Shown piece by piece: positions 31,721 through 40,031 of a DNA stretch of 46,602 nt. The stretch spans positions 1-46,602 of the forward strand of contig NZ_JACADQ010000009.1 of assembly GCF_016106015.1 (NCBI RefSeq). Reading direction: 5' to 3'. Below the pieces are notes generated by a model, which saw only the letters and a list, made by a program, of their open reading frames with translations, made no database searches and had not been told where the DNA came from. Numbering within the stretch: position 1 is the first letter of the stretch; each line of letters starts with the position of its first letter. The translations under genes and the position numbers were made by a program. The DNA is from Neoroseomonas rubea (GTDB taxonomy: Bacteria > Pseudomonadota > Alphaproteobacteria > Acetobacterales > Acetobacteraceae).

Positions 31721-32959
31721 TCAGCGCAGCGCGGCGATCGCCTCGTCCGGCGCGGTCAGCGCGGCCCAGAGCAGGGCGGCGGCCGTGATGGTCGCACCCT
31801 TCAACTCCTGCGCCGGCACGATGGCGCGGGTGTCGCCCGCCGTCAGCAGGTAGCGCAGCGCGCTGCCAGGTTCGTCGAATCCGGCCACGAGCCGCGCGGC
31901 CGGGATGCCGTGCGCGGCGAAATTCGCATGGTCCGAATTGCTCATTAGCGGCAGGTGGACGCCAAGCGGCAGCCCCGCCTGCGCCGCCGCGTCCCGCAGG
32001 AAGGGGCCGAGCGCCGCGAAGCCGCTCGTCAGCGCCGTAAGGCGCGGCCCGCCGGCGATGGAATCGAGGTTGATGTTCACCGCCATGCGCACGCGCCGTG
32101 CCGCGGGCATTGCGGCGAGCCAGGCGCGCGAGCCCGACAGCGCCCATTCCTCCGCCCCGAAGATGCAGAGCGTCAGGCCGCGCGGGCAGCCCTCGACGAA
32201 GCGCGCCGCCGCGCGGGCGAGGCAGAGCGCCGCGGCCAGGCCGGTCGCATTGTCGATCGCGCTCTCCCCCAGCGGATGCCCGTCGAGATGCGCCGAGAGC
32301 ATCACGCGATCGGGCCCCCGCCCCGGCAGGTCGAGCAGCAGCGTCGGCGTCGTCGCGGCCATGTCCTCGCCGGCCAGCGTAATGCGCACGCGCCGCCCCT
32401 CGGCCAGCAGCGCGCCGGCCTCCGCGCTGATGCCGAGCGCGGGAATGCCCGCCCCGCCATTGCGGCCGGAGGAGCCCGAGACCGGCCCGACGCCCGGTTC
32501 CGGCTGCACGATGAGGAAGGCGCCCGCCCCCGCTTCCGTCGCCGCCGCCAGCTTCAGCCGGCGATGCACCGTCCAGGCGGCGAAGGGATATTCGTGACGC
32601 GCCAGCACGGCACGGCCCGCCGCATCGGCATAGGCGCCGGGCGCGCCACGGCCGCAATCGAGTGCATCCAGCACGATGCCGCCCGGCGGCGTCGTCGCGG
32701 CGCCGAGCAGCGGCGCGCAGGCCAAGTCCCGCCCGCTCGCAAGGTCCGTCACGCGTGCCTCATGGCAGCGCCAGCCGGCATAGGGCACGGGCTCATCCGC
32801 CACGGGGCCGATCGCCGCCATGCGGTCATGCATCAGCGAAAAACCGCGCGCGGCGCTTTCCGTGCCCTGCAACCGCCCGCCGGTGTCGCAGATCGCGGCG
32901 AAGTCCGACGCCAGCGCGGCATCGGCCGCGACGGCGCCCAGGAAGGCCTCGAGCGTCAC
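31721..32959 (-). CDS. M28 family metallopeptidase
   Basis: 412-residue zinc peptidase-like protein. The start GTG overlaps the stop of the Bug gene (GTGA). Zinc ligands are in SAHLDGHPLGESAIDNATGL (His and bridging Asp), FGAEEWALSG (Glu pair), NLDSIAGG (Asp) and the C-terminal SNSDHANFAAHGIP (His). The middle holds a PA-like inserted region (AFLIVQPEPG). No obvious signal peptide, so it probably acts in the cytosol as an aminopeptidase or amidohydrolase. It stands between a binding protein and an oxidoreductase in one operon, which suggests hydrolysis of an imported conjugate. Confidence 0.9.
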   Translation of the reverse strand: MTLEAFLGAVAADAALASDFAAICDTGGRLQGTESAARGFSLMHDRMAAIGPVADEPVPYAGWRCHEARVTDLASGRDLACAPLLGAATTPPGGIVLDALDCGRGAPGAYADAAGRAVLARHEYPFAAWTVHRRLKLAAATEAGAGAFLIVQPEPGVGPVSGSSGRNGGAGIPALGISAEAGALLAEGRRVRITLAGEDMAATTPTLLLDLPGRGPDRVMLSAHLDGHPLGESAIDNATGLAAALCLARAAARFVEGCPRGLTLCIFGAEEWALSGSRAWLAAMPAARRVRMAVNINLDSIAGGPRLTALTSGFAALGPFLRDAAAQAGLPLGVHLPLMSNSDHANFAAHGIPAARLVAGFDEPGSALRYLLTAGDTRAIVPAQELKGATITAAALLWAALTAPDEAIAALR

Positions 32960-33972
32960 TGCGCGGTGATGCCGCGGCTCCGCGCGATCTCCCCGTAGCG
33001 GCGGATGTCCTGGCGGATGCGCTCCGCGAAGGGGCCGGGCCCGTCGCTGCGCGGGATGACGGCGAGCGCCTCCAGCCGCGGGCCCATCTCCGGCGTGCCG
33101 AGCACCCCCGGCATGGCGGCGGCGACGCGCTGGATGATGGGCTCCGGCGTGCGCGCGGGGGCGAGCAGCCCCCACCAATGCTCCGCCACCAGGTCGATGC
33201 CCTGTTCGCGGAAGGTCGGTATGTCGGGGTGGCTGCGCATCCGCTGTTCCGCCATCACGCCAAGGCCGCGGATCTGTCCCGAGGCGAGTTGCGGCGCGGC
33301 GGAGGCGACGGTGACGAAGACGGTGTTGAGGTTGCCCGCGGCGAGGTCCTGGATCGCCGGCCCGCCGCCGCGATAGGGCACATGGGTCAGCTGCGTGTTG
33401 GTGGCGATCTGGAACAGCTCGCCCATCATGTGCGAGGCCGCGCCGACGCCGCCCGAGCCGTAGGTGTAGTGCCCCGGCCGCGCGCGCGCGAGCGCCGCGA
33501 ATTCCGCCGCGTTGCGCGCGGGCAGCGAGGGATGGCCGAAGATCAGCAGCGGCGCCGCGCCGACCATCACGACCGGCACGAGGTCCTTCTCGACATCATA
33601 GGGCATGCGCGCCTGCAGGGCGGGCACGATGGCGTAGGGCAGGTCTGCCAGCAGGAAGGTGTAGCCATCGGGCGCGCTGCGCGCGACCGCTTCCGTCCCC
33701 AGCATGGAGCCCGCACCGGAGCGGTTCTCGACGATGACCGACTGGCCGAGCGCGGCGCCAAGCCCCGGCTGGATCAGCCGCGCCAGCACGTCCGAGGACC
33801 CGCCCGGCGCGAAGGGCACGATCAGGCGGATCGACCGGCTCGGCCAGTCCGACTGCGCCAGCGCGGGTGCCGCGAGCGCGGCGCCGGCCACGCCCAGCAG
33901 CGCGCGCCGCCTCAGGCGCGGGGACGGAGCCCGCACCAGTCGGCGATGAAGGTCGCGATGGTCCTCGTGCAT
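32956..33972 (-). CDS. Bug/TctC family substrate-binding protein
   Basis: Periplasmic binding protein of the Bug family. After a basic N-terminus (MHEDHRDLHRRLVRAPSPRL) comes the signal core ALLGVAGAALAAPALAQ. Family blocks are WPSRSIRLIVPFAPGGSSDV, VENRSGAGSMLGTEAVARSA, TYGSGGVGAASHMMGELF and HVPYRGGGPAIQDLAAG. I choose ATG 33972, preceded by GAGGAT; it overlaps the 3' end of the M20 gene by about 60 bp. A GTG at 33936 would give a shorter lead without a ribosome site. Ligand unknown; no membrane partner is in the window. Confidence 0.9.
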   Translation of the reverse strand: MHEDHRDLHRRLVRAPSPRLRRRALLGVAGAALAAPALAQSDWPSRSIRLIVPFAPGGSSDVLARLIQPGLGAALGQSVIVENRSGAGSMLGTEAVARSAPDGYTFLLADLPYAIVPALQARMPYDVEKDLVPVVMVGAAPLLIFGHPSLPARNAAEFAALARARPGHYTYGSGGVGAASHMMGELFQIATNTQLTHVPYRGGGPAIQDLAAGNLNTVFVTVASAAPQLASGQIRGLGVMAEQRMRSHPDIPTFREQGIDLVAEHWWGLLAPARTPEPIIQRVAAAMPGVLGTPEMGPRLEALAVIPRSDGPGPFAERIRQDIRRYGEIARSRGITAQ

Positions 33973-35192
33973 GTGCGGAGATCCTCGATCGAGGTGCGTT
34001 CGTCGAAGCCGTGCGCCACTTCCCCCTTCGGACCGTAGCAGAGGCCCGGAAAGCCGAAATAGAGCCCGTAGTAGCGCGTGTCGTTCACCGCCGTGGTGCG
34101 GCGTTCCGGCATGGCGCCGCCATGCACGCTGGCATGGGCGGCGGCGAGCACGGCTTCCGCCTCGCTGCCCGGTTCCAGCACATAGGGGTCGGTCTGGAAG
34201 CCGGTCCAGACGATGTCGGGCGGGTTGTTCGCCATGAAGGCGTCGCCGCGGGCGGCGGCCTTCACGCAGGCCTCGATGCCGGCCATCGCTTCCTCGGGCG
34301 TCGTGCCGGGCACGAGGCCGATGCGGCAATCCACCTCGCACCAGGCCGGCGTGCTCGACGCCCAGTCGCCGCCGCGGATGATGCCGGGGTTGAACTTGAT
34401 CGGGTCCTTGATGTCCGCATACCAGGGGTTGGACCGCGCCGCCGCGTTCAGCGTGCGGGTGTGCTCGTACAGCGCGTTGATCAGCGCATAGGCCGACATG
34501 ATGGCGTTGGTGCCGTCCTGCGCCACCGCGACATGCACCGGCACCCCGCGCACGCGCAGGCGGAACCAGATGGTGCCGGTCTGGGTGCGGGTGATGGTGT
34601 GGCCGGTCGGTTCCGGCACCAGCGCCGCTTCCGCGCGATAGCCGCGCAGCAGGGCGGCGAGCGCGCCGTTGCCGGTGCTCTCCTCCTCCGTCACGGTCTG
34701 GAGATAGACATCGGCGGCGGGCTCGAGGCCGGCCGCGCGGATTGCGTCCATCGCGAAGACCATGCAGGACACGCCCGACTTCATGTCATGCGCGCCGCGG
34801 CCGTACATCCAGCCGTCGCGGATCGTCGCCGAGTAGGGCGGGTGGGTCCACATCTCGTGCGGGCCTTCCGGCACCACGTCGATATGGCCCTGCAGGATCA
34901 GGCTGCGCCCGGTGGGGTTCGCCGCGCGATGGGTCGCGACCACCTGCACGCTGCCGGCGGGATCGACGTCGACCATCGGCGCCATCTTCGGATGGTCCGG
35001 CACATCCGCGATGGTGAAGCGGTCCACCGCGTAGCCGCGCGCGGCCATCTGCCGCGCGAACCAGTCCTGCAGCGGCGCTTCCCGCCCGCGGAGCGAGGGG
35101 AAGCGCACAAGGTCCTGCAGGAAGGCGACCTGCTTGTCGAAGCCCGCGTCGATCGCGGCGAAGATACGGCTGCGGGCCTCGGTGTCCGGCAT
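33912..35192 (-). CDS. M20 family metallopeptidase (ArgE/DapE-type)
   Basis: 426-residue dizinc hydrolase of N-acylated amino acids or small peptides. Ligand residues: GHIDVVPEG (His, Asp), GRGAHDMKSG (bridging Asp), TVTEEESTGNG (general-base Glu pair) and a C-terminal histidine in KGEVAHGFDERTSI. The lid domain starts near TQTGTIWFRLRVRGVPVHV. No signal peptide. It is 58 bp downstream of the family 5 binding protein, so peptides or acyl-amino acids may be its cargo. Specificity is unresolved. Confidence 0.93.
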   Translation of the reverse strand: MPDTEARSRIFAAIDAGFDKQVAFLQDLVRFPSLRGREAPLQDWFARQMAARGYAVDRFTIADVPDHPKMAPMVDVDPAGSVQVVATHRAANPTGRSLILQGHIDVVPEGPHEMWTHPPYSATIRDGWMYGRGAHDMKSGVSCMVFAMDAIRAAGLEPAADVYLQTVTEEESTGNGALAALLRGYRAEAALVPEPTGHTITRTQTGTIWFRLRVRGVPVHVAVAQDGTNAIMSAYALINALYEHTRTLNAAARSNPWYADIKDPIKFNPGIIRGGDWASSTPAWCEVDCRIGLVPGTTPEEAMAGIEACVKAAARGDAFMANNPPDIVWTGFQTDPYVLEPGSEAEAVLAAAHASVHGGAMPERRTTAVNDTRYYGLYFGFPGLCYGPKGEVAHGFDERTSIEDLRTCTRTIATFIADWCGLRPRA

Positions 35193-35250
35193 GGGTCGCG
35201 TCCCTGGGGTGGCTGGGGGATGCTAGCCCCTTCGCCAGAACGCGCCAGCC

Positions 35251-36819
35251 TCAGTTCGCGGGGTGCGACAGCAGCGCGTTGGTGTACCAGCGCGGATCGG
35301 GCTCGTAGCGCACGCGGGCGCGCTGCGTCGCCCAGGTCAGGCGCAGGAAATGCACCGGGATGACGCCGAGTTCCTCGACCGCGATGCGATGCGCATCCGC
35401 CGTGATCGCGTCCCGCTGCGTCCTGTCCATGGTGACCATGGCCTGCGCCAGCAGCGCATCCATGCGCGGGCTTTCCCAGCGCTGGCGGTTGAAGGGGCCG
35501 GTGCCGGCCTCCGGGTTCCGGCTCATCACCACCTGGCGCAACATGTTGGCGCCGAAATTGGCGGTGAAGGTCGTCATGAACATCGAGAATTCGCGGTTGG
35601 TCGCGCGGCTGAACAGGTTCGCCGGCGGCAGGATCTCGACCCGTGTCTCGATGCCGATGCGCGTCCAGCCCTGGGCGATCGCCTGCATCACCTCCGCATC
35701 GCCGGCGAACCAGCCATTCGGCCCGTGGATGGTCAGCCGGAAGCCGTCGGGGTAGCCGGCCTCGGCCAGCAGCCGCCGCGCGCGCTCGGGGTCGTAGGGA
35801 AGCGGCGGCAGGCCGGGCGCACGCCCCTCCAGCGCCGGCGCGGCGAACTGGTCGGCCGCCCTGCCCTGCCCCTGCAGCAGGCGCTCGACGATCGCCTGTC
35901 GGTTGATGCCGAGGGAGAGCGCGGTGCGCACGCGCTGGTCCGCCAGCGGGTTGCGCGGCAGCGGCCTTCCCTGCTTGTCGGTCGCGAAGGGCGTCGCATC
36001 TCGCATCGCGTCGGGGAACAGGTAGGAGGTGGTGTTGGCCTCCACGCCGAAGACCGCGATGCGCGGCTCGCGTTCCAGCCGCGGCACGTCCTGCGAGGGG
36101 ACGGAATCGATCACGTCCACGTCGCCCGACAGGAGCGCCGCGGAACGCGCACCGGAATTGGAGATGACGCGCGTCACCACGCGCTCCCAGGGCTGGGCCG
36201 GGCCCCAGAATTCCGGGTTGCGCACGACCTCCTGCCGCTCCCCGATCTGGTAGGAGACGTGGCGATAGGCGCCGGTGCCGATCATGGCGCGCCCGCCGTT
36301 GAAGTCGGCGAGCGTCGCGGTCGCGTGGATGGTGCGGGAGAGGATGAAGACCGCCGCGATGTCGTGCTCGAGGAAGGGGTGCGGGTCGCGCGTGTGGAAG
36401 CGCACGGTGCGCGGATCCACCACCTCGACGCGGGAGATCAGGCGGACCGCGGGCGTGAAGGGACCGGGGCTGTTCGGCACGGTGGGGACGCGGGCGTAGG
36501 AGAAGGCGACGTCCTCGGCCGTGAAGGGCGTGCCGTCGTGGAAGCGCACGCCCTCCCGCAGCTTGAATTCCCAGGTGCGGTCATCGATCGCGCGCCAGGA
36601 TTCCGCGAGCCGCGGCACGAAGCGCCCGCTGCTGTCGAGGTCGATCAGCAGGTCGAACACCTGGCGCAGCTGCGCGTTGTTCATGTTGGACGAGTGGTAG
36701 TGCGGGTCCATCCCCGTGGGCGCGGAGGAGGCGCCGATGGTCAGCGTTCGCTGCGCGACGGCCGGCAAGGCGGCAAGCGTGAAGGCGGCGGCGAGCAGTG
36801 TCGCGCGGAAACCCGGCAT
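35251..36819 (-). CDS. ABC transporter substrate-binding protein, family 5 (peptide/nickel type)
   Basis: 522-residue periplasmic binding protein of the DppA/OppA/NikA class. The signal peptide MPGFRATLLAAAFTLAALPA starts at 36819, preceded by GAGAGGGG. SBP_bac_5 blocks are visible: FDLLIDLDSSGRFVPRLAES, WEFKLREGVRFHDGTPFTAE, ALSLGINRQAIVERLL and YDPERARRLLAEAGYPDGF. No Dpp/Opp permease or ATPase gene is next to it. It heads the minus-strand series of M20, Bug, M28, GMC and family 3 genes. Confidence 0.94.
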   Translation of the reverse strand: MPGFRATLLAAAFTLAALPAVAQRTLTIGASSAPTGMDPHYHSSNMNNAQLRQVFDLLIDLDSSGRFVPRLAESWRAIDDRTWEFKLREGVRFHDGTPFTAEDVAFSYARVPTVPNSPGPFTPAVRLISRVEVVDPRTVRFHTRDPHPFLEHDIAAVFILSRTIHATATLADFNGGRAMIGTGAYRHVSYQIGERQEVVRNPEFWGPAQPWERVVTRVISNSGARSAALLSGDVDVIDSVPSQDVPRLEREPRIAVFGVEANTTSYLFPDAMRDATPFATDKQGRPLPRNPLADQRVRTALSLGINRQAIVERLLQGQGRAADQFAAPALEGRAPGLPPLPYDPERARRLLAEAGYPDGFRLTIHGPNGWFAGDAEVMQAIAQGWTRIGIETRVEILPPANLFSRATNREFSMFMTTFTANFGANMLRQVVMSRNPEAGTGPFNRQRWESPRMDALLAQAMVTMDRTQRDAITADAHRIAVEELGVIPVHFLRLTWATQRARVRYEPDPRWYTNALLSHPAN

Positions 36820-36889
36820 CGGAAGCCCCTCTCCCTGTTCTTGGGGGGAAGCCTCGGGCGCGCGGCGCCGGCGCGTCAAGCGCGAAGGG

Positions 36890-37093
36890 TCAGTCGACCG
36901 GTCGGCGGAAGAAGAAATGCGGGATCGCGACCGCGAGCAGCACCGCCCCGCCCATGATGTGCAGGATGTAGGGCGTCCAGGCCGCGACGCGGAAATTCTC
37001 GAGGAAGATGCAGAGCGTCACGGCGCTGCCGAGGATGCTCATGCTGATGAGCTGGCCCTTGATGCTGACCGGGTCACGCGTGCGCTCAGCCAT
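36890..37093 (-). CDS. small membrane protein, two predicted helices
   Basis: 67 residues with two hydrophobic stretches: LISMSILGSAVTLCIFL and LHIMGGAVLLAVAIPHFFF. AGGAGG eight bases before the ATG is a good ribosome site, so it is likely made. The last residues are basic (RRPVD). No family recognised. It lies 70 bp upstream of the family 5 binding protein on the same strand and is divergent from the TetR gene. Confidence 0.75.
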   Translation of the reverse strand: MAERTRDPVSIKGQLISMSILGSAVTLCIFLENFRVAAWTPYILHIMGGAVLLAVAIPHFFFRRPVD

Positions 37094-37205
37094 GACGATG
37101 GTCCTCCTGCGACGCGTGAGCGTTCCGCGCCCGCGCCGCTACGTCAAGCACAGACTGACGGACAAGACCGTCAACCTGGCCGAACGGCGATCGGGGACTC
37201 AAGGC

Positions 37206-37235
37206 TTGCAGGACATACCAACCGGTTGGTATGCT
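37206..37235 (+). promoter_or_regulatory. candidate TetR-operon promoter
   Basis: TTGCAG at 37206 and TATGCT at 37230 with 18 bases between. The TetR palindrome fills the spacer and overlaps the -10, which would allow direct repression. The -35 match is poor. Confidence 0.4.
37214..37233. promoter_or_regulatory. perfect 20-bp palindrome, TetR operator
   Basis: CATACCAACCGGTTGGTATG is identical to its reverse complement, 22 bases upstream of the TetR ATG. ATACC/GGTAT half-sites around ACCGGT are common in TetR-family operators. Likely autoregulation of the operon, possibly also affecting the divergent small membrane protein. Confidence 0.8.
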
Positions 37236-37255
37236 TTCCACGAGCAGACAGCACC

Positions 37256-37879
37256 ATGTCCCGAACCGCCACGCCCCGCCCCGACGCCCGCGCCCGCATC
37301 CTCGACGCCGCCATGCGCGTCCTGCGCACCCGCGGCTACGAAGGCAGTTCCGTCGACGACATCTGCGCCGCCGCCGGCGTCACCAAGGGCGCCTTCTTCC
37401 ACCACTTTCGCAGCAAGGAAGACCTCGCCGTCACCGCCGCGGCGCATTTCTCGACATGGCTCGAGGCGCTGTTCGACCGTCTCGGCTGGCGCGACCACGC
37501 GGACCCACGCGACCGCCTGCTCGCCTATGTTGATGCGCGGATCGCCATCCTGCGCGGCGACATCGCCCACTTTACCTGCCTGCTCGGCGCGCTGGTGCAG
37601 GACAGCTTCGCGACGCGGCCGGCCATCCGCGCCGCCTGCGAGGACGGCATCCGCCACCACGCCGCGCGGCTTGAAACCGACATCGCCGCGGCGATGGATG
37701 CGCGCGGCGTCACCGGCTTCACGCCCGAAGGCCTCGCGCTGCACATCGTCGCCGTCATCCAGGGCGCCTTCGTCATGGCCAAGGCGACCGGCGGGCCGGA
37801 CCTGGCCGTCGACACGCTCCGGCATCTGCGGCGCTACCTCGAATTCCTGTTCCCAACCCTCGGAGACGCGGCGCCATGA
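37256..37879 (+). CDS. TetR/AcrR family transcriptional regulator
   Basis: 207-residue repressor. The helix-turn-helix is at residues about 12-55 (ARILDAAMRVLRTRGYEGSS, VDDICAAAGVTKGAFFHHFR), including the conserved T/VxxGAFFHHF. The remaining all-helical part (AAAHFSTWLEALFDRLGW and after) is the ligand and dimer domain. It is first in an operon with four small enzyme-like proteins; its stop overlaps the next ATG by four bases. Control is probably by its own palindromic operator at 37214. The inducer is unknown. Confidence 0.93.
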   Translation: MSRTATPRPDARARILDAAMRVLRTRGYEGSSVDDICAAAGVTKGAFFHHFRSKEDLAVTAAAHFSTWLEALFDRLGWRDHADPRDRLLAYVDARIAILRGDIAHFTCLLGALVQDSFATRPAIRAACEDGIRHHAARLETDIAAAMDARGVTGFTPEGLALHIVAVIQGAFVMAKATGGPDLAVDTLRHLRRYLEFLFPTLGDAAP

Positions 37880-38352
37880 GCATGATCGCCACCTGCCTGT
37901 GGTTCGAGAAGGAGGCCGAGGAGGCAGCGCATTTCTACGCCGACGCCATTCCCGGCAGCCGCGTGCTCGACATCGTCCGCGCGCCGCCGGACGGACCGCT
38001 GCCCGAAGGCGCCGTGCTGCTCCTGCGGATGGAGATCGCCGGCGCGCCCTTCCTGCTGATGAACGGCAATCCGGGCGAGGCCTTCAGCGCGGCCACCTCC
38101 GTCGTCCTGACCTGTGCGACGCAGGCCGAGCTCGACGGCGCCTGGGACGCGCTGCTGGCCGGCGGCGGCACGCCGCAGGCCTGTGGCTGGCTGAAGGACC
38201 GCCACGGCGTCGCCTGGCAGGTCGTGCCCGAATGCCTGCCCCGCCTGATGACAAGCGGCACGCCGGACCAGCGCGCGCGCACCATGCAGGCGCTGATGGG
38301 CATGGTGAAGATCGACGCGGCCGCGCTCGAAGCCGCGCACGCAAGCGCCTGA
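37876..38352 (+). CDS. VOC family protein (PhnB / 3-demethylubiquinone methyltransferase-like)
   Basis: 158-residue vicinal-oxygen-chelate fold protein of the PhnB-like subgroup. It begins MSMIATCLWFEKEAEEAAHF and has GAPFLLMNGNPGEAFSAATS and DRHGVAWQVVPECLPRLM, blocks of this subgroup. Despite the common database name, members are not methyltransferases and few have a known activity. Its ATG overlaps the TetR stop. A second VOC gene follows at 38732, so the pair may act together. Confidence 0.9.
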   Translation: MSMIATCLWFEKEAEEAAHFYADAIPGSRVLDIVRAPPDGPLPEGAVLLLRMEIAGAPFLLMNGNPGEAFSAATSVVLTCATQAELDGAWDALLAGGGTPQACGWLKDRHGVAWQVVPECLPRLMTSGTPDQRARTMQALMGMVKIDAAALEAAHASA

Positions 38353-38374
38353 TCCCGGGAAGGAGGAAACCCCC

Positions 38375-38728
38375 ATGTCCTACATCGACGGCTTCGTGCT
38401 CGCCGTGCCGACCGTGCGGAAGGAAGAATATCGCCGCCACGCGGAGGAGATGGCGCCGATGCTCAAGGAGCATGGCATGACCGCCATGGTCGAGTGCTGG
38501 GGGGACGACGTGCCGGAAGGCAAGCTCACCTCCTTCCGCATGGCCGTGCAGCAGGCGGAGGACGAGACCGTCGTCTTCTCCTGGATGACCTGGCCGACGA
38601 AGGAGGCGCGCGACGCCGGCTGGAAGGCGATCATGGAGGATCCGCGCATGAAGATGGACCCCGCGACCATGCCCTTCGACGGCAAGCGCATGATCTTCGG
38701 CGGCTTCGCCGTGCTGCTGGAGGTCTGA
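38375..38728 (+). CDS. DUF1428 (YbaA-like) protein
   Basis: 117-residue protein with the DUF1428 pattern: SYIDGFVLAVPTVRKEEYRR, VECWGDDVPEGKLTSFRMAV, FSWMTWPTKEARDAGW and MPFDGKRMIFGGFAVLLEV. A ferredoxin-like dimeric alpha/beta fold is expected; function unknown. AAGGAGG is well placed before the ATG. It stands between two VOC genes. Confidence 0.92.
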   Translation: MSYIDGFVLAVPTVRKEEYRRHAEEMAPMLKEHGMTAMVECWGDDVPEGKLTSFRMAVQQAEDETVVFSWMTWPTKEARDAGWKAIMEDPRMKMDPATMPFDGKRMIFGGFAVLLEV

Positions 38729-38731
38729 GCC

Positions 38732-39151
38732 ATGGCCATCCTCCCCTACCTGTTCTTCGAGGGACGCTGCGAGGAGGCGCTCGCCTTCTACGGCAAGGCG
38801 CTCGGTGCCAGGACCGGCACGCTGATGCGCTTCCGCGACGCGCCCGACCCGCCACCGCCCGGCATGCTGCCGCCGGGCAGCGAGGACCGCGTGATGCACG
38901 CGGAATTCACCATCGGCGAGGCGAAGATCATGGCCTCGGACGGGCATTGCAGCCAGGCGGTGCGCTTCGCGGGCTTCGGCCTCTCGCTTCCCGCCCGTGA
39001 CGCGGTGGAAGCCGGGCACTACTTCGCCGCGCTTGCCGAAGGCGGCGAGGTCCGCATGCCGCTCGGCGCCACCTTCTGGAGCCCCTGCTTCGGCATGGTG
39101 CAGGACCGCTTCGGTGTCCTTTGGATGATCGGCGTCGAGGGCGCGCCATGA
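38732..39151 (+). CDS. VOC family protein, second PhnB-like
   Basis: 139-residue vicinal-oxygen-chelate protein, beginning MAILPYLFFEGRCEEALAFY and with SEDRVMHAEFTIGEAKIMAS and FGMVQDRFGVLWMI. It is a shorter relative of the protein at 37876. GGAGG is nine bases before its ATG, which follows the DUF1428 stop by three bases. The next gene's ATG overlaps its stop (ATGA). No substrate can be proposed from sequence. Confidence 0.9.
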   Translation: MAILPYLFFEGRCEEALAFYGKALGARTGTLMRFRDAPDPPPPGMLPPGSEDRVMHAEFTIGEAKIMASDGHCSQAVRFAGFGLSLPARDAVEAGHYFAALAEGGEVRMPLGATFWSPCFGMVQDRFGVLWMIGVEGAP

Positions 39152-39606
39152 ACCCCGCGCTCGACCTCGAGCTCCGCCGCGACATCGACGTCGCGGCGGA
39201 GACGCTCTGGGCGTGCTGGACGGAGCCGGCGCTGATCGAGCGCTGGTTCTGCCCCGTGCCCTGGCGCGCGACCGATGTGGAGATCGACCTGCGTCCGGGC
39301 GGGCGCTTCAACTCGGTCATCCGCGGGCCGGAGGGGGAGGAGATGCCGGGCCGAGGCTGCTACCTGGAGGTGGTGCCGCAGCGCCGCCTCGTCTGGACGG
39401 ACGCGCTGACGGAAGGCTTCCGCCCGGCGGCGTCGCCCTTCATGACGGGCATCATCTCCTTCACGCCCATCGCGGGCGGCACGCGCTACCACGCCCTCGT
39501 GCTGCACGCGGACGAGGCGGCGCGTGACCGGCACCTCGCCATGGGGTTCGACGAAGGCTGGAAGGCAGCGACGGACCAGCTCGTGGCGCTGGCGCGGACG
39601 CTCTGA
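39148..39606 (+). CDS. SRPBCC domain protein (AHSA1-like)
   Basis: 152-residue START/Bet-v1-like protein. AHSA1-type features are LELRRDIDVAAETLWACWTE, LIERWFCPVPWRATDVEIDL, RPGGRFNSVIRGPEGEEMPG and FDEGWKAATDQLVALA. Such domains bind hydrophobic ligands in a deep pocket. The start at 39148 overlaps the previous stop and is preferred over a longer frame from 39121. Last gene of the TetR operon, ending just before a pair of strong hairpins. Confidence 0.9.
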   Translation: MNPALDLELRRDIDVAAETLWACWTEPALIERWFCPVPWRATDVEIDLRPGGRFNSVIRGPEGEEMPGRGCYLEVVPQRRLVWTDALTEGFRPAASPFMTGIISFTPIAGGTRYHALVLHADEAARDRHLAMGFDEGWKAATDQLVALARTL

Positions 39607-39611
39607 CGCAT

Positions 39612-39632
39612 GAGGGGGGCGCCGCCCCCCTC
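39612..39632. terminator. hairpin between convergent operons, left
   Basis: GAGGGGGGC and GCCCCCCTC form a nine-base-pair stem with loop GCC, six bases after the SRPBCC stop. There is no T-run. Confidence 0.5.
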
Positions 39633-39640
39633 ACCCCCGC

Positions 39641-39660
39641 CAGGGGCCGAAGGGCCCCTG
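39641..39660. terminator. hairpin between convergent operons, right
   Basis: CAGGGGCC and GGCCCCTG pair around GAAG, eight bases beyond the stop of the ArsC-like gene on the other strand. With the left hairpin it probably separates the two converging operons. Confidence 0.5.
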
Positions 39661-39668
39661 GGTCCCCA

Positions 39669-40016
39669 TCACTTCAGCGTCGCGGACCAGCGGGCAGGGT
39701 CGAAGCCGACGAGCAGCGCTTCGCCGGCGACCGCGACAGGGCGCTTGATCATCGAAGGCTGCGCCAGCATCAGCGCGACCGCCTTCCCGGCGTCGAGCCC
39801 CGCCTTCTCCGCATCGGGCAATTTGCGGAAGGTCGTGCCGGCGCGGTTCAGCAGCGCCTCCCAGCCCAGCTTCGCGACCCAGCCTTCCAGCCGCGCGCGG
39901 TCGATCCCCTCCTTCTTGTAGTCGTGCAGCCGCCAGTCGAGGCCCTGCCCGTCCAGCCATGCGAAGGCCTTCTTCATCGTGTCGCAGTTGCGGATGCCAT
40001 GCAGGACGATGGTCAC
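39669..40016 (-). CDS. ArsC/Spx/YffB family protein
   Basis: 115-residue thioredoxin-fold protein of the ArsC family, YffB-like. It has a single N-terminal catalytic-type cysteine (GIRNCDTMKKAFAWLD), the DYKKEGI strand, and a C-terminal AQPSMIKRPVAVAGEALLVGFDP matching the cis-proline KRP segment. GTG start at 40016, with a purine-rich GGAGAG just upstream. Without a CxxC it is unlikely to be a classical arsenate reductase; a glutathione-linked or Spx-like role is more likely. Downstream of ybaK in the same operon. Confidence 0.88.
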   Translation of the reverse strand: MTIVLHGIRNCDTMKKAFAWLDGQGLDWRLHDYKKEGIDRARLEGWVAKLGWEALLNRAGTTFRKLPDAEKAGLDAGKAVALMLAQPSMIKRPVAVAGEALLVGFDPARWSATLK

Positions 40017-40031
40017 GACTCTCTCCGATGT

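Noticed and set aside
29537-31948. 803-aa plus-strand open frame over the GMC and amino-acid binding protein genes
   Set aside because: Shadow of confident minus-strand genes; Arg/Ala/His-rich with no domain.
39669-40016. Classical arsenate reductase
   Set aside because: Only one N-terminal catalytic-type cysteine and no ars genes nearby; YffB/Spx-like is a better fit.
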